Shown here: positions 1 through 6,761 of the stretch, piece by piece | Numbering within the stretch: position 1 is the first letter of the stretch | How the letters are laid out: every line of letters begins with the position of its first letter | NCBI GenBank assembly: GCA_020853155.1 | Contig: JADYZL010000198.1 | Coordinates: 1-10,552, forward strand | Source of the DNA: Bryobacterales bacterium | GTDB taxonomy: Bacteria > Acidobacteriota > Terriglobia > Bryobacterales > Bryobacteraceae | Direction of reading: 5' to 3' | DNA length: 10,552 bases | Position numbers and translations under genes: made by a program | Notes under the pieces: model-generated | The model's input: the letters and a program-made list of their open reading frames with translations, nothing else | What the model was told of the DNA's origin: nothing | Database searches by the model: none

Positions 1-510
1 GAGAAGCGGCAGACGAAGATGGCGCGCGCCATCGATGCGGCGCTGGTTGGCCACCTCCTGTTCGCGCCGCCGGTGACGCTGAAGTTCGACGAAGACGTTG
101 CCGGCGCCGAAGGCTTCGAGCGCCTGGACGGCTTGTTCAGGTTCGCGCGCCAGGGCGATAAGGCCGCCGGCATGTCCGGCAAGATCCTGCCAGGCGCAAC
201 TGCCTTCCCCTTTCGCGGAGCGCAGATGCATGCGCGTGAGCAGGCGGCACAGGTTCTGATACCCGTGGCGGTTCTCCACCAGCAGCGTGAGGCGGGAGCG
301 GTCTTCGAGCGAAACCTCGCAGCCCACCAGCGCGCGAATGCCCGCTTGCTTCGCGGCTTGGTAGAAGCGCGGCGCGCCGTAGACCCCATCGCGATCGCAC
401 AGTGCAAGCGCGTCATAACCCAAATGGGCCGCCTGCGCCACAAGGTCTTCGGGCAGGGATGCGCCTTCGAGAAAGCTGAATGCCGAAGCGGTGTGGAGTT
501 CAATATACAT
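1..510 (-). CDS. dnaE2: Error-prone DNA polymerase DnaE2 (ImuC), N-terminal part, cut by the window edge
   Basis: This is the first 170 codons of the C-family translesion polymerase that works with ImuA and ImuB to copy damaged DNA. The translation begins MYIELHTASAFSFLEGAS, the hallmark opening of DnaE2 PHP domains. It continues with LALCDRDGVYGAPRFYQAA (residues 35-53) and IRALVGCEV (58-66), both typical PHP-domain blocks of this family. The classical PHP metal motif HxH reads H-T-A here (H6), which suggests that the PHP site is not a functional nuclease; this is common in DnaE2. The ATG at 510-508 is chosen because the PHP motif follows immediately and the imuB stop lies only 20 bp upstream. 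A GGGAAG just before the ATG is a poor, closely spaced ribosome site, so translation may depend on coupling from imuB. The palm, fingers and clamp-binding regions lie outside the window. Identification is firm; completeness of the gene cannot be judged. Confidence 0.93.
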   Translation of the reverse strand, partial: MYIELHTASAFSFLEGASLPEDLVAQAAHLGYDALALCDRDGVYGAPRFYQAAKQAGIRALVGCEVSLEDRSRLTLLVENRHGYQNLCRLLTRMHLRSAKGEGSCAWQDLAGHAGGLIALAREPEQAVQALEAFGAGNVFVELQRHRRREQEVANQRRIDGARHLRLPLL

Positions 511-530
511 GGCTTCCCGGCGCGCGGCGG

Positions 531-2090
531 TTAATCGTAGATTCCGGCGATTCTCCACCGGAGGCGGGGCAGTTCGCAGCGAATGCGGAAGAGATGCGTT
601 CCCACGGCGACGTCCCATTCCTCGAAATCCCACTCCTCTTCGGTCCACCATTCGCCGCCGCTGCGCCAGGGACCGGCGTGGCGGCCTACCGGCCCGTTGC
701 AGAGCCCGCGCGCTGCGACGTGTACGGGCACGGCGCGCTCGATGCGCACCTCGGCTTCCGGCGCCGGGCGCAGACAGCGCAGCGCCATGCGCAGGGGAAG
801 GGGAGCGGTCGCGGCGGAGGGCGCGAGAGTTTTGGAAGGCGTTTCGTTTTCACGCGGGCGTCGCGCCGCTCTTGCCGTGGCGGCGCCCGCGGCGAAGGGC
901 TTCAAGGCGCAGGCGTCGTCGCGATGCGTATCCGGAATGGTGGGCCTGCCCGCGCGCCCTTCGCCCACCAGGTTGTTGAGGCGCGCGAGAGTGACGTCGA
1001 GTTTTTCCGGGCTGGGCTGTGCGGGTTCGAATAGGGAGAACTGCGCCACCCGCCGGGGAGAGGCGTGCAGCGTCACGCGCATGCCCTCGACGGGCTCACC
1101 GGGGGGATGGGTGGAAAGATCGAGGCGCGCCAAGGTGACGAAGGTCTTCGTGTCCGTGTGCGCGGTGGGCAGCAGCAACTCACGCTCGTGCCAGTTTCCG
1201 CCAGAGAGCTTGAGGCCAAGCCGGAATTTGCCCACGGCGAGGTTCTTGCGGTCCAGCCGCTCGCAAAGTGTTTTGAGCAGACCGGTAAGGACAAAGGCGA
1301 GTGATTCGAGATCGGCCACCTGCCATTCGAAGTCCACCGATTCCTCGAACTCCTCGGCGGCCTGGTAAGGCTGAAAGATGGGCGTATCCTGGCCGTGTGC
1401 CATGCGGAGCCAATGCGCGGCGTCGGGGCCAAGGCGGTCGATCACCGCTCTTTCGGGCAGCGCCGCGAAGGCGCCCAGCGTCTCCACCCCCCATCGGGAA
1501 AGAGTTTGCCGCGCTTCTTCCCGCAAAGGAAGAAACTCCACCGGAAGCACGTGCAGAAAGGCGATTTCCTGGCCGGGGAAGAGATGTGTGATGCCGCTTT
1601 GCGTGCGCGCGGCGCATTCGGCGGCAAAGCGGTTGAGGGAGACGGAGACGTTGCCGGGCAGCCCCAGGCGTTCCGCGCCGTTGGACAGTTGGCGGGCCGC
1701 CGCGTGTGGGTCGCGCAATCCGGCCAAGTCCGCCATCAGCAGGCCGGGCCGCGCGTCTTCAATGCGCGGAGAAACGGTAAGCGCCATTTCGAGCGTCTCG
1801 CGCCTTGCCTGGGCTTCGGTTGCTTCGTCGCGTTCGTGTACGCGGAGCGGCGGGCTCGCGGATGCCTGGGTGGGCTTGGAGTGCGCGGCGAAGCGCGTCC
1901 TGGCCTCGGCTAGCGGCATTCCTTCGTGGATGCCGGCGGCGCGAGCGGTGGCGCTGGCGGCATGCACCGTGGAGTTGGGCGGCTTGCCGGTGAATACCAC
2001 GAGGGGCGGGCGGGGCAGACGCCGTTCTTCCCTCTGCAGAACGGTGGCGGCAAAATCGGGAATGTAGAGGCAGGCGTAGATCGGTTGCAT
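531..2090 (-). CDS. imuB: ImuB, catalytically inactive Y-family polymerase homologue (mutasome hub)
   Basis: This 519-residue protein has the Y-family fold of ImuB. In the known mutasome it bridges ImuA, the replication clamp and DnaE2 rather than synthesising DNA. The start MQPIYACLYIPDFAATVL replaces the metal-binding D-x-D of DinB-type polymerases, and the block at residues 107-125 (SPRIEDARPGLLMADLAGL) lacks the S-x-D-E catalytic pair. Both changes are expected for ImuB. A clamp-binding motif QFSLF sits at residues 350-354, directly after the little-finger-like region. The C-terminal tail ends RWRIAGIYD, as in many ImuB proteins. A low-complexity Ala/Arg/Pro linker lies around 400-430. 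The start ATG at 2090-2088 follows the imuA stop by 12 bp with GAAAGA as a possible ribosome site. dnaE2 follows 20 bp downstream, so all three genes form one operon, usually SOS-controlled. Confidence 0.93.
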   Translation of the reverse strand: MQPIYACLYIPDFAATVLQREERRLPRPPLVVFTGKPPNSTVHAASATARAAGIHEGMPLAEARTRFAAHSKPTQASASPPLRVHERDEATEAQARRETLEMALTVSPRIEDARPGLLMADLAGLRDPHAAARQLSNGAERLGLPGNVSVSLNRFAAECAARTQSGITHLFPGQEIAFLHVLPVEFLPLREEARQTLSRWGVETLGAFAALPERAVIDRLGPDAAHWLRMAHGQDTPIFQPYQAAEEFEESVDFEWQVADLESLAFVLTGLLKTLCERLDRKNLAVGKFRLGLKLSGGNWHERELLLPTAHTDTKTFVTLARLDLSTHPPGEPVEGMRVTLHASPRRVAQFSLFEPAQPSPEKLDVTLARLNNLVGEGRAGRPTIPDTHRDDACALKPFAAGAATARAARRPRENETPSKTLAPSAATAPLPLRMALRCLRPAPEAEVRIERAVPVHVAARGLCNGPVGRHAGPWRSGGEWWTEEEWDFEEWDVAVGTHLFRIRCELPRLRWRIAGIYD

Positions 2091-2102
2091 CGTGCGTCTT
2101 TC

Positions 2103-2855
2103 TTAGCTGGCGGCTTCCAAGTCCCCGGCCGCTTTTAGTTCCAACGTGCAGCTTTGCTCCCGCTGGGGCGGGCGTTTCGCTTGCCGGGGATGCCGTTGGT
2201 AAGAGAGCGCCGCCTCCACTTGCATGCCATCCAGCACGAAAGAGACCCCAGCATGCCCCTTCCAGCGCGCTTCCTTGCGGCGAAGCTCCACGCGGGCCGC
2301 GGCTGCGTGCGCGGCAATCCCCTTGTGCGTGGCCGCCACCAGTAGAATGCTCTGCGTGTTCTCGATGCCGCGCTGCAGCTTGAGCCACGGGCGCATCTGC
2401 CATTCCTGAAGGAAACGGCGGGAGCGGGTGCCCATCAAGTCGAGCACGATCAGCCCGAAGCCGCCTGCGCCCACGACGAGGTTCACGGCGTCCCAGGCCT
2501 CGCGCGGCCACTGGCAGCGCACCAGCAGCAGCCGGTCCAGATCCATGCCCGCCCGCTCGGCCGTGGGAGGATGAAAATTATCGGTGGCGTCGATATAGGC
2601 CGTGGCCTCGCCGCGCTGCGTGGATGCCGCCGCCATCGCCAGCGCCGCCGCCGTGCATCCGGAAGAAAGCACCCCGGAGATTTCGTGGATCCGCCCCCGC
2701 GCGAGCCCGCCATCGAGCAGCGTGTCGAGCGCCTCCACCCCGGTGGAGGCGGCGGGTGCAGCAGGCGCGCTTCCCCCCTGCCAGGGCAGGGAACGCACAA
2801 ATCCCCGCTCCCGCAGGAGCCCCTGCAAACGATCAATGGAAAGTGCGGAAGCCAT
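2103..2855 (-). CDS. imuA: ImuA, RecA-like mutasome component
   Basis: This 250-residue protein resembles the RecA core and heads the imuA-imuB-dnaE2 operon. RecA-type landmarks in order: TGVEALDTLLDGGLARGRIHEISG (38-61), a degenerate Walker A G61-V-L-S-S-G-C-T68, AYIDATDNFHP (86-96, the place of RecA's AFIDAEHALDP), and a Walker B-like GLIVLDLMG (134-142). The Walker A lysine is replaced by cysteine (C67), and the RecA catalytic glutamate position is threonine, so ATP hydrolysis is doubtful. ImuA is known to be needed for DnaE2-dependent mutagenesis. I choose the ATG at 2855-2853, giving MASALSIDRLQGLLRERGF. The longer in-frame ATG at 3035 would read through the dyad-rich promoter region and into the neighbouring toxin gene. 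No clear Shine-Dalgarno sequence precedes the chosen ATG, so its mRNA may have a very short leader. Confidence 0.88.
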   Translation of the reverse strand: MASALSIDRLQGLLRERGFVRSLPWQGGSAPAAPAASTGVEALDTLLDGGLARGRIHEISGVLSSGCTAAALAMAAASTQRGEATAYIDATDNFHPPTAERAGMDLDRLLLVRCQWPREAWDAVNLVVGAGGFGLIVLDLMGTRSRRFLQEWQMRPWLKLQRGIENTQSILLVAATHKGIAAHAAAARVELRRKEARWKGHAGVSFVLDGMQVEAALSYQRHPRQAKRPPQREQSCTLELKAAGDLEAAS

Positions 2856-2867
2856 CGAAGTAGATCG

Positions 2868-2890
2868 GTGTATACTGTAAATACTTACAC
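2868..2890 (-). promoter_or_regulatory. Nested dyads upstream of imuA, candidate operator of the mutasome operon
   Basis: Two overlapping inverted repeats lie 13-35 bp before the imuA start. The outer one is GTGTA...TACAC (2868-2872 with 2886-2890), and the inner one is TGTAA-N4-TTACA (2876-2889). On the minus strand the same DNA also reads as two imperfect 9-bp direct repeats, AGTATTTAC and AGTATACAC. The segment is AT-rich in an otherwise GC-rich region, as expected for a promoter. imuA-imuB-dnaE2 operons are usually repressed by LexA, but this does not match the E. coli (CTGT-N8-ACAG), alphaproteobacterial (GTTC-N7-GTTC) or Gram-positive (GAAC-N4-GTTC) boxes. Assignment to LexA or any other regulator is inference; I could not place a convincing -35/-10 pair. 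Confidence 0.4.
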
Positions 2891-2950
2891 TATCGAAAAC
2901 GAGAAGCAAGGGGCTGGAAGGGAGGGAGCGGGAAAGAGAGGCGGGAGGGT

Positions 2951-3300
2951 TTACTTGCGCTGGATTCGGACTTGGCCGGGTTGCAGCACAATAAAGGCGC
3001 CATGCAGGCTGTCTGCATGGTTGTCCATCAACCAACGTACCGTTCCTTCAAGCGAGCGGCGTGCGCTAGCGGGGAAACGGAAGAGGATGACCCCTGGTGA
3101 CTTTAATTCACGGGCAAAAGTCAGCCAGCCAAAATCCTTGTCTTCCGTGAGCAGAATGCGATTTTCAGCGGAAGCGAGATGCATGAGTTCCTCGTCAACG
3201 GATCGCTGCTGAAATTCGGAAACAACAAGCACATCATGGCCCATCTCGCGAAGGGTTCTAGCGATCGGAAATCGCAGCTTTCATCCAGGAGGAAACGCAT
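2951..3300 (-). pseudogene. DUF5615 PIN-like toxin with a frameshift near its N-terminus
   Basis: The intact part (from ATG 3244-3242, 97 codons) reads MGHDVLVVSEFQQRSVDEEL, then RILLTEDKDFG and GVILFRFP, the pattern of DUF5615 PIN-like proteins, which pair with DUF433 antitoxins. The usual N-terminus MRFLLDESCDF is present upstream from ATG 3300-3298, but in another frame. Adding one base at the CC at about 3267-3268 restores MRFLLDESCDFPIARTLREMGHDV, giving a 116-residue protein of normal family length. The conserved acidic pair D6-E7, expected in the active site, is therefore cut off from the T-E-D-K-D-F motif. The antitoxin gene ends 15 bp upstream. The ATG at 3244 has no visible ribosome site and would lack the first strand of the fold, so the gene is probably inactive. 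A single-base sequencing error in a C run is the main alternative. Confidence 0.8.
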
Positions 3301-3315
3301 TGGGTTGGCGTTCCG

Positions 3316-3540
3316 TTAAGATCCGGTGGTAAGCAACACTTCGTGTGCGATGGTATCCGCGGCATAGAGCATGCAAGCGCGGATATCGGCTTCGGTCAAT
3401 TTGGGGTATGCATCGAGGAGATCTTCATAGCTGGCGCCTTCGGAGAGCTTTCGAAGGATCAACTCAACGGAGATGCGGGTTCCCCGGACAACGGGTTTGC
3501 CAAGCAGAACGGCGGGATTCATCTCGATCCGGGTAGACAT
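3316..3540 (-). CDS. DUF433-family antitoxin
   Basis: This 74-residue protein matches the DUF433 pattern closely: NPAVLLGKPVVRGTRISVELI (8-28), then LSEGASYEDLLDAYPKLTEADIRACMLYAAD (32-62). DUF433 proteins carry a winged-helix-like DNA-binding fold and are predicted antitoxins encoded directly before DUF5615 PIN-like toxins, exactly the arrangement here. The start ATG (3540-3538) has GAGAA about 8 bp upstream as a possible ribosome site. Family proteins usually begin near this point, and the DUF433 core starts within the first ten residues. Autoregulation of the pair by the antitoxin is likely from what is known of such modules, though no operator is obvious. Base composition of this gene and the toxin is lower in GC than the flanking genes, hinting at acquisition by transfer. 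The reading frame is intact while its partner is broken. Confidence 0.88.
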   Translation of the reverse strand: MSTRIEMNPAVLLGKPVVRGTRISVELILRKLSEGASYEDLLDAYPKLTEADIRACMLYAADTIAHEVLLTTGS

Positions 3541-3681
3541 AACGGATTCTCAAGCTCAGTGTAGCACCCCAAAACAAAGACTCTGCGCCATGGAGTGTCC
3601 ACCGGTCTCCGTTGTGCGAGCACCCTCCCCGCAGCCCTCCTCTTCCTCCGCTGCGATACACTCGAAAATCGAAGTTTTGCT

Positions 3682-4851
3682 ATGCGACTTATCCTGGATG
3701 CTCACCTCGATCTGGCCTGGAACGCGATGTCGTTTGACCGGGACCAGACCCTTCCCGTGGCCACGCTGCGCGAGCGGGAAAAGGGGATGACCGGGAAGGG
3801 TAGAGGCAACTGCACCACCAGTCTTGTTGAAATGCGAAAAGCGGGTGTGGGCCTGTGTCTGGGGACGCTGCTTGCCCGCGCGCTGCCCGCCGGGCCGCCG
3901 GACCCCAACCCCGTCTCCACCGTCGCCAAGCGGACGCACGGGCCCGTGATCCTGCGCGAAGACCTCGATTACGCCAACCAGACCATCACCTGCGCCACGG
4001 CGCTGGGACAGATGGCGTATTACCGGATGCTCGAACTCGATGGCGAAGTGAAGATCGTGCGTACGGCCGAAGAACTAATGATTCTCGCGGATCGGTGGCG
4101 CGCCTGGCTCGGGCGTGTGAACGCGGAAACCGGTCCGCCTCCGCCCATTGGCATTGTGATTTCGATGGAAGGGGCGGATCCCATCCGCTCCCCACGCGAA
4201 GTGGAAACGTGGTTTGAGAACGGATTACGTACGGCCTGCCTTGCTCATTACGGACCCTGTGTCTACGCCATGGGGACCGGCGGCGATGGTGTGCTGACGC
4301 CCGATGGCGTCGCGCTGGTCGAGGAATTTGACCGCCTCGGGATCATCCTCGATCTCGTGCATACGGCCGACACCGCTCTTGAACAGGCCCTCGATCACTA
4401 CAGCCGCCCGGTTTTCGTGAGCCATGGCAATTGCCGCGCCCTCGTACCGCATGACCGCCAGATGAGCGACGCGCAGATCCGTTCCATCGCCGCGCGGGAT
4501 GGTGTCGTGGGCGTGGTGCTCGATTCCTGGATGATCGTCAAGGATTACCCGCGCGGCTGCGCCCGGCAGCAGAACCCTTCGCTTGAAGATCTCGCTTGCC
4601 ACATTGACCATCTCTGCCAGGTCACCGGCGCCTCCCGGCACGCGGGGCTCGGCAGCGATCTCGACGGCGGCTTCGGCACGGAGCAATGTCCAAGGGACGT
4701 CGAGACCATCGCGGACTTGCAGCGTCTCGGCGAAGTCCTCTCCAAGCGCGGTTATGGCGACGCTGATATCGCTGCCATTTTTCACGGAAACTTTCTGCGC
4801 TTCTTCGCCGCGAATCTTCCGCATGTGCCCGTGGAGACGATCGCCGTATGA
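3682..4851 (+). CDS. Membrane dipeptidase family protein (peptidase M19, renal dipeptidase type)
   Basis: This 389-residue metallohydrolase belongs to family M19, which cleaves dipeptides (often with D- or unusual C-terminal residues) using a binuclear zinc site in a TIM barrel. The expected ligands are all visible: H8 and D10 in DAHLD (6-10), bridging E163 in SMEGAD (161-166), H227 in DLVHT, H248 in VSHGNCRA, and D326 in GLGSDLDGG (323-330). No signal peptide or lipobox is present, so it should be cytoplasmic despite the family name. I take the ATG at 3682 because the family motif begins five residues later; an in-frame ATG at 3595 would add 29 residues of non-family sequence. Only a weak GAAG precedes the ATG. 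The stop overlaps the next start (ATGA), and a DUF997-like protein and a sodium symporter follow, so its substrate probably arrives through that transporter. The natural substrate is unknown. Confidence 0.92.
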   Translation: MRLILDAHLDLAWNAMSFDRDQTLPVATLREREKGMTGKGRGNCTTSLVEMRKAGVGLCLGTLLARALPAGPPDPNPVSTVAKRTHGPVILREDLDYANQTITCATALGQMAYYRMLELDGEVKIVRTAEELMILADRWRAWLGRVNAETGPPPPIGIVISMEGADPIRSPREVETWFENGLRTACLAHYGPCVYAMGTGGDGVLTPDGVALVEEFDRLGIILDLVHTADTALEQALDHYSRPVFVSHGNCRALVPHDRQMSDAQIRSIAARDGVVGVVLDSWMIVKDYPRGCARQQNPSLEDLACHIDHLCQVTGASRHAGLGSDLDGGFGTEQCPRDVETIADLQRLGEVLSKRGYGDADIAAIFHGNFLRFFAANLPHVPVETIAV

Positions 4852-5147
4852 CGTCCGCCGAACGCTGGCGAAACTACCGGCAGACGCGCCGCGATGCGCG
4901 GGTGGCCGTCGCGGCGTGGCTACTCGCGATGGCTTGGGTGCTCGGCGTCAGTTGGTGGCTCGGGATGGAGCGGCCAACCGTCCTGTGGTGGGGAATCCCC
5001 AAGTGGGTCGTGCTCGGGGTAGGCCTTCCCTGGATCGCGACGTTCGTATTCAACGCATGGTTTTCCTGGGTGTTGATCGCCCAGACGGACGATACCATGC
5101 CAAGGCCGCAACCCATCGGGCGGGGAGATTCACGACGCGATGCCTGA
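4848..5147 (+). CDS. Small two-helix membrane protein, YhdT/DUF997-like, probable symporter accessory subunit
   Basis: This 99-residue protein has a basic N-terminus (residues 8-18 rich in Arg), two hydrophobic segments at about 19-40 and 53-77, and a short acidic-then-basic tail. The layout resembles E. coli YhdT (DUF997): helix, short loop with P-K-W before helix 2, a P inside helix 2, then polar D-D residues after it. Genes of this family usually sit directly before a PanF-type sodium:solute symporter, as here. By analogy with other small symporter partners it may help assemble or regulate the transporter, but this is inference. The start overlaps the dipeptidase stop (ATGA at 4848-4851) and its stop overlaps the symporter start by 8 bp, so all three should be translated in a coupled way. 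The family call rests on layout and context more than on long sequence matches. Confidence 0.75.
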   Translation: MTSAERWRNYRQTRRDARVAVAAWLLAMAWVLGVSWWLGMERPTVLWWGIPKWVVLGVGLPWIATFVFNAWFSWVLIAQTDDTMPRPQPIGRGDSRRDA

Positions 5148-6639
5148 TTCCTTTTCCGCGGATGCGTTGCTCATGGAGCGGAGCGTGAGCGTTGTGCTCT
5201 CGTTCATCCTCTACATCGCCATCACCTTCCTGATCGCGTGGCTGGCGCAGCGCAAGGCGCGCGAACAGCGCTTTCTCGAGGAGTTCTTCGTTGCTGGCCG
5301 CGGCATTGGGGCCTGGGTGCTGGCCCTCACCTGGGTGGCGACCATGGCCAGCGGAGGCACCTTTATCGGGGCCCCCGCGCTTGCCTGGGAGAACGGCTGG
5401 GTAACGCACGTGTGGATCGCAGGTTTCATGGTGATCACGCTCACCGGCATGGGCATCCTCGGCAAGCGGATCGCCTTTCTCGGGGAGGCCACGGGCGCGA
5501 TGACCATGCCCGATCTCATCCGGGACCGCTTCGAGAGCCGCGGGCTGGGCGCGATCCTCGCCGTAATTACGTTGCTGCTCTATGTCGCCTACCTGGTTGC
5601 GCAGTACATTGCCGGGGCGCGCGTCATGGAAGTGGCGCTCGGGATGCCCTATTGGGCGGGGTTGTTGTTTGTATCCGTCACGGTTACGATTTACACAGCT
5701 TGGGGCGGCTTCCGCGCTGTCGCCTGGACCGATGCCTTCCAGGCTATCGTGATGCTGCTCGGGATTCTCATCGCGCTCGCCTTCGCGCTGCATAAGGCTG
5801 GCGGCTTTGGCCCGGTTTCAGACTACCTTGCCCGGCAATCCCCCGAACTCCTCGCCCCGCCCGGTCCAAACAACTTTCTGCCGTTCTCCCAGGCATTGTC
5901 GTTCTTTGTGATCTGGCCGCTGGCGGTGCTTGGCCAGCCTGCGCTGATGAGCCGCTTCCTCGCCTCGGGAGATCAGCGCGTTCTTTCAAGGGCGGCGCTG
6001 ATTAACGGTACCTACGTCCTCTTGCTTTACCCGGCGATCATGACCCTGGGCATCCTCGGCCGCTTTCTCGCGCCGTCGATCTCCACCCCGGATCAAGCCA
6101 TGCCCGCCACCATCATCGCCGCCGTGCCTACCTGGCTGGCTGGTCTCGTGCTGGCCGCGCCCTTCGCCGCGATCATGTCGACGATCAGTTCCTTCCTGCT
6201 TGTGACCGGAAGCGCCATCGTGCGCGACCTCTATCATCGCAATCTCGGCCATGCGCTGACGGACCGGAAAGCGCAGGTCCTATCGCAAGGCACGACGTTC
6301 CTGATCGGCGCCCTCGCCTTGCTCATTGCCTTCCGCCCGCCGGATTACCTGCAATACATCGTGATCTTCTCTTCCACCGGGTTGGCTTCCACGTTCATCG
6401 CGCCAACGATTCTGGCCGTGTTCTGGCCGCGCGCCACACGCGCCGGCGCGTATGCGGCTCTCTTCGGCGGCTTCGGTTGCTTTCTCGTGCAGTACGCGCT
6501 CTCCGGCACCCGCAGTTGGCTGGGCCTCGATCCGTTTGTCTGGAGCTTGAGCCTGAGCTTTCTCCTCGGGATCTTCGTTTCTTATGCCACCCCGCCGCAG
6601 CGAAAGGAATTGCAGACGGCGTGGTTTGGCGAAGGATAG
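5140..6639 (+). CDS. Sodium:solute symporter, PanF-like (SSS family)
   Basis: This 499-residue polytopic membrane protein is a member of the solute:sodium symporter family, nearest in style to sodium/pantothenate symporters. Hydrophobic segments run through the protein from about residue 15 to 490, consistent with about 13 helices. Family blocks include EEFFVAGRGIGAWVLALTW followed by ASGGTFIGAPALAW near the first helices, TAWGGFRAVAWTDAFQAIVM in the middle, and the conserved MSTISSFLLVTGSAIVRDLY (346-365). The ATG at 5140 overlaps the upstream stop by 8 bp and has GGGGAG about 13 bp before it; a second ATG at 5173 is also possible and would lose 11 residues. The adjoining dipeptidase suggests that the cargo may be a dipeptide or amide rather than pantothenate. 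A strong hairpin terminator follows. The SSS family is certain; the substrate is not. Confidence 0.92.
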   Translation: MPDSFSADALLMERSVSVVLSFILYIAITFLIAWLAQRKAREQRFLEEFFVAGRGIGAWVLALTWVATMASGGTFIGAPALAWENGWVTHVWIAGFMVITLTGMGILGKRIAFLGEATGAMTMPDLIRDRFESRGLGAILAVITLLLYVAYLVAQYIAGARVMEVALGMPYWAGLLFVSVTVTIYTAWGGFRAVAWTDAFQAIVMLLGILIALAFALHKAGGFGPVSDYLARQSPELLAPPGPNNFLPFSQALSFFVIWPLAVLGQPALMSRFLASGDQRVLSRAALINGTYVLLLYPAIMTLGILGRFLAPSISTPDQAMPATIIAAVPTWLAGLVLAAPFAAIMSTISSFLLVTGSAIVRDLYHRNLGHALTDRKAQVLSQGTTFLIGALALLIAFRPPDYLQYIVIFSSTGLASTFIAPTILAVFWPRATRAGAYAALFGGFGCFLVQYALSGTRSWLGLDPFVWSLSLSFLLGIFVSYATPPQRKELQTAWFGEG

Positions 6640-6695
6640 GGCTAGACTGCGGGGTTTGCCGCACGCAGCGCCTGGAGGATCCCGGCGCGGGCCAG

Positions 6696-6742
6696 AAAAG
6701 AAAAAGGACGCAGGCCCATCGGGCCGCGTCCCTTCTTTTCTT
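6696..6742. terminator. Bidirectional intrinsic terminator between convergent genes
   Basis: A stem of GGACGC (6706-6711) with GCGTCC (6726-6731), then GGCCC (6713-6717) with GGGCC (6721-6725), closes a 3-base ATC loop; one bulged A sits at 6712. The stem is flanked by an A-rich run on the left and a T-rich run on the right (CTTCTTTTCTT), so it can end transcription in both directions. It lies between the symporter (stop at 6639) and the convergent PEGA gene (stop at 6762). A smaller hairpin TGCGG/CCGCA (6648-6663) sits just after the symporter stop. Confidence 0.85.
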
Positions 6743-6761
6743 ACGAACTTATAGATCCTGC

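Noticed and set aside
19..534. A 171-codon plus-strand frame opposite dnaE2
   Set aside because: The minus strand gives an unmistakable DnaE2 PHP N-terminus that runs through the window edge.
583..1368. A 261-codon plus-strand frame opposite imuB, plus several other long frames there
   Set aside because: The Ser/Arg-rich translation has no family pattern. imuB on the minus strand explains the region with conserved motifs.
2856..3035. A longer imuA start at 3035 adding 60 residues
   Set aside because: The extension is unlike ImuA, crosses the AT-rich dyad region, and overlaps the toxin gene.
4225..4824. A 199-codon minus-strand frame opposite the dipeptidase
   Set aside because: No domain is recognised, and the plus strand holds all M19 zinc ligands in order.
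5050..5793. A 247-codon minus-strand frame opposite the symporter
   Set aside because: The translation is highly charged and low in hydrophobic structure (many His, Glu, Gly, Arg), typical of an antisense shadow of a membrane protein gene.
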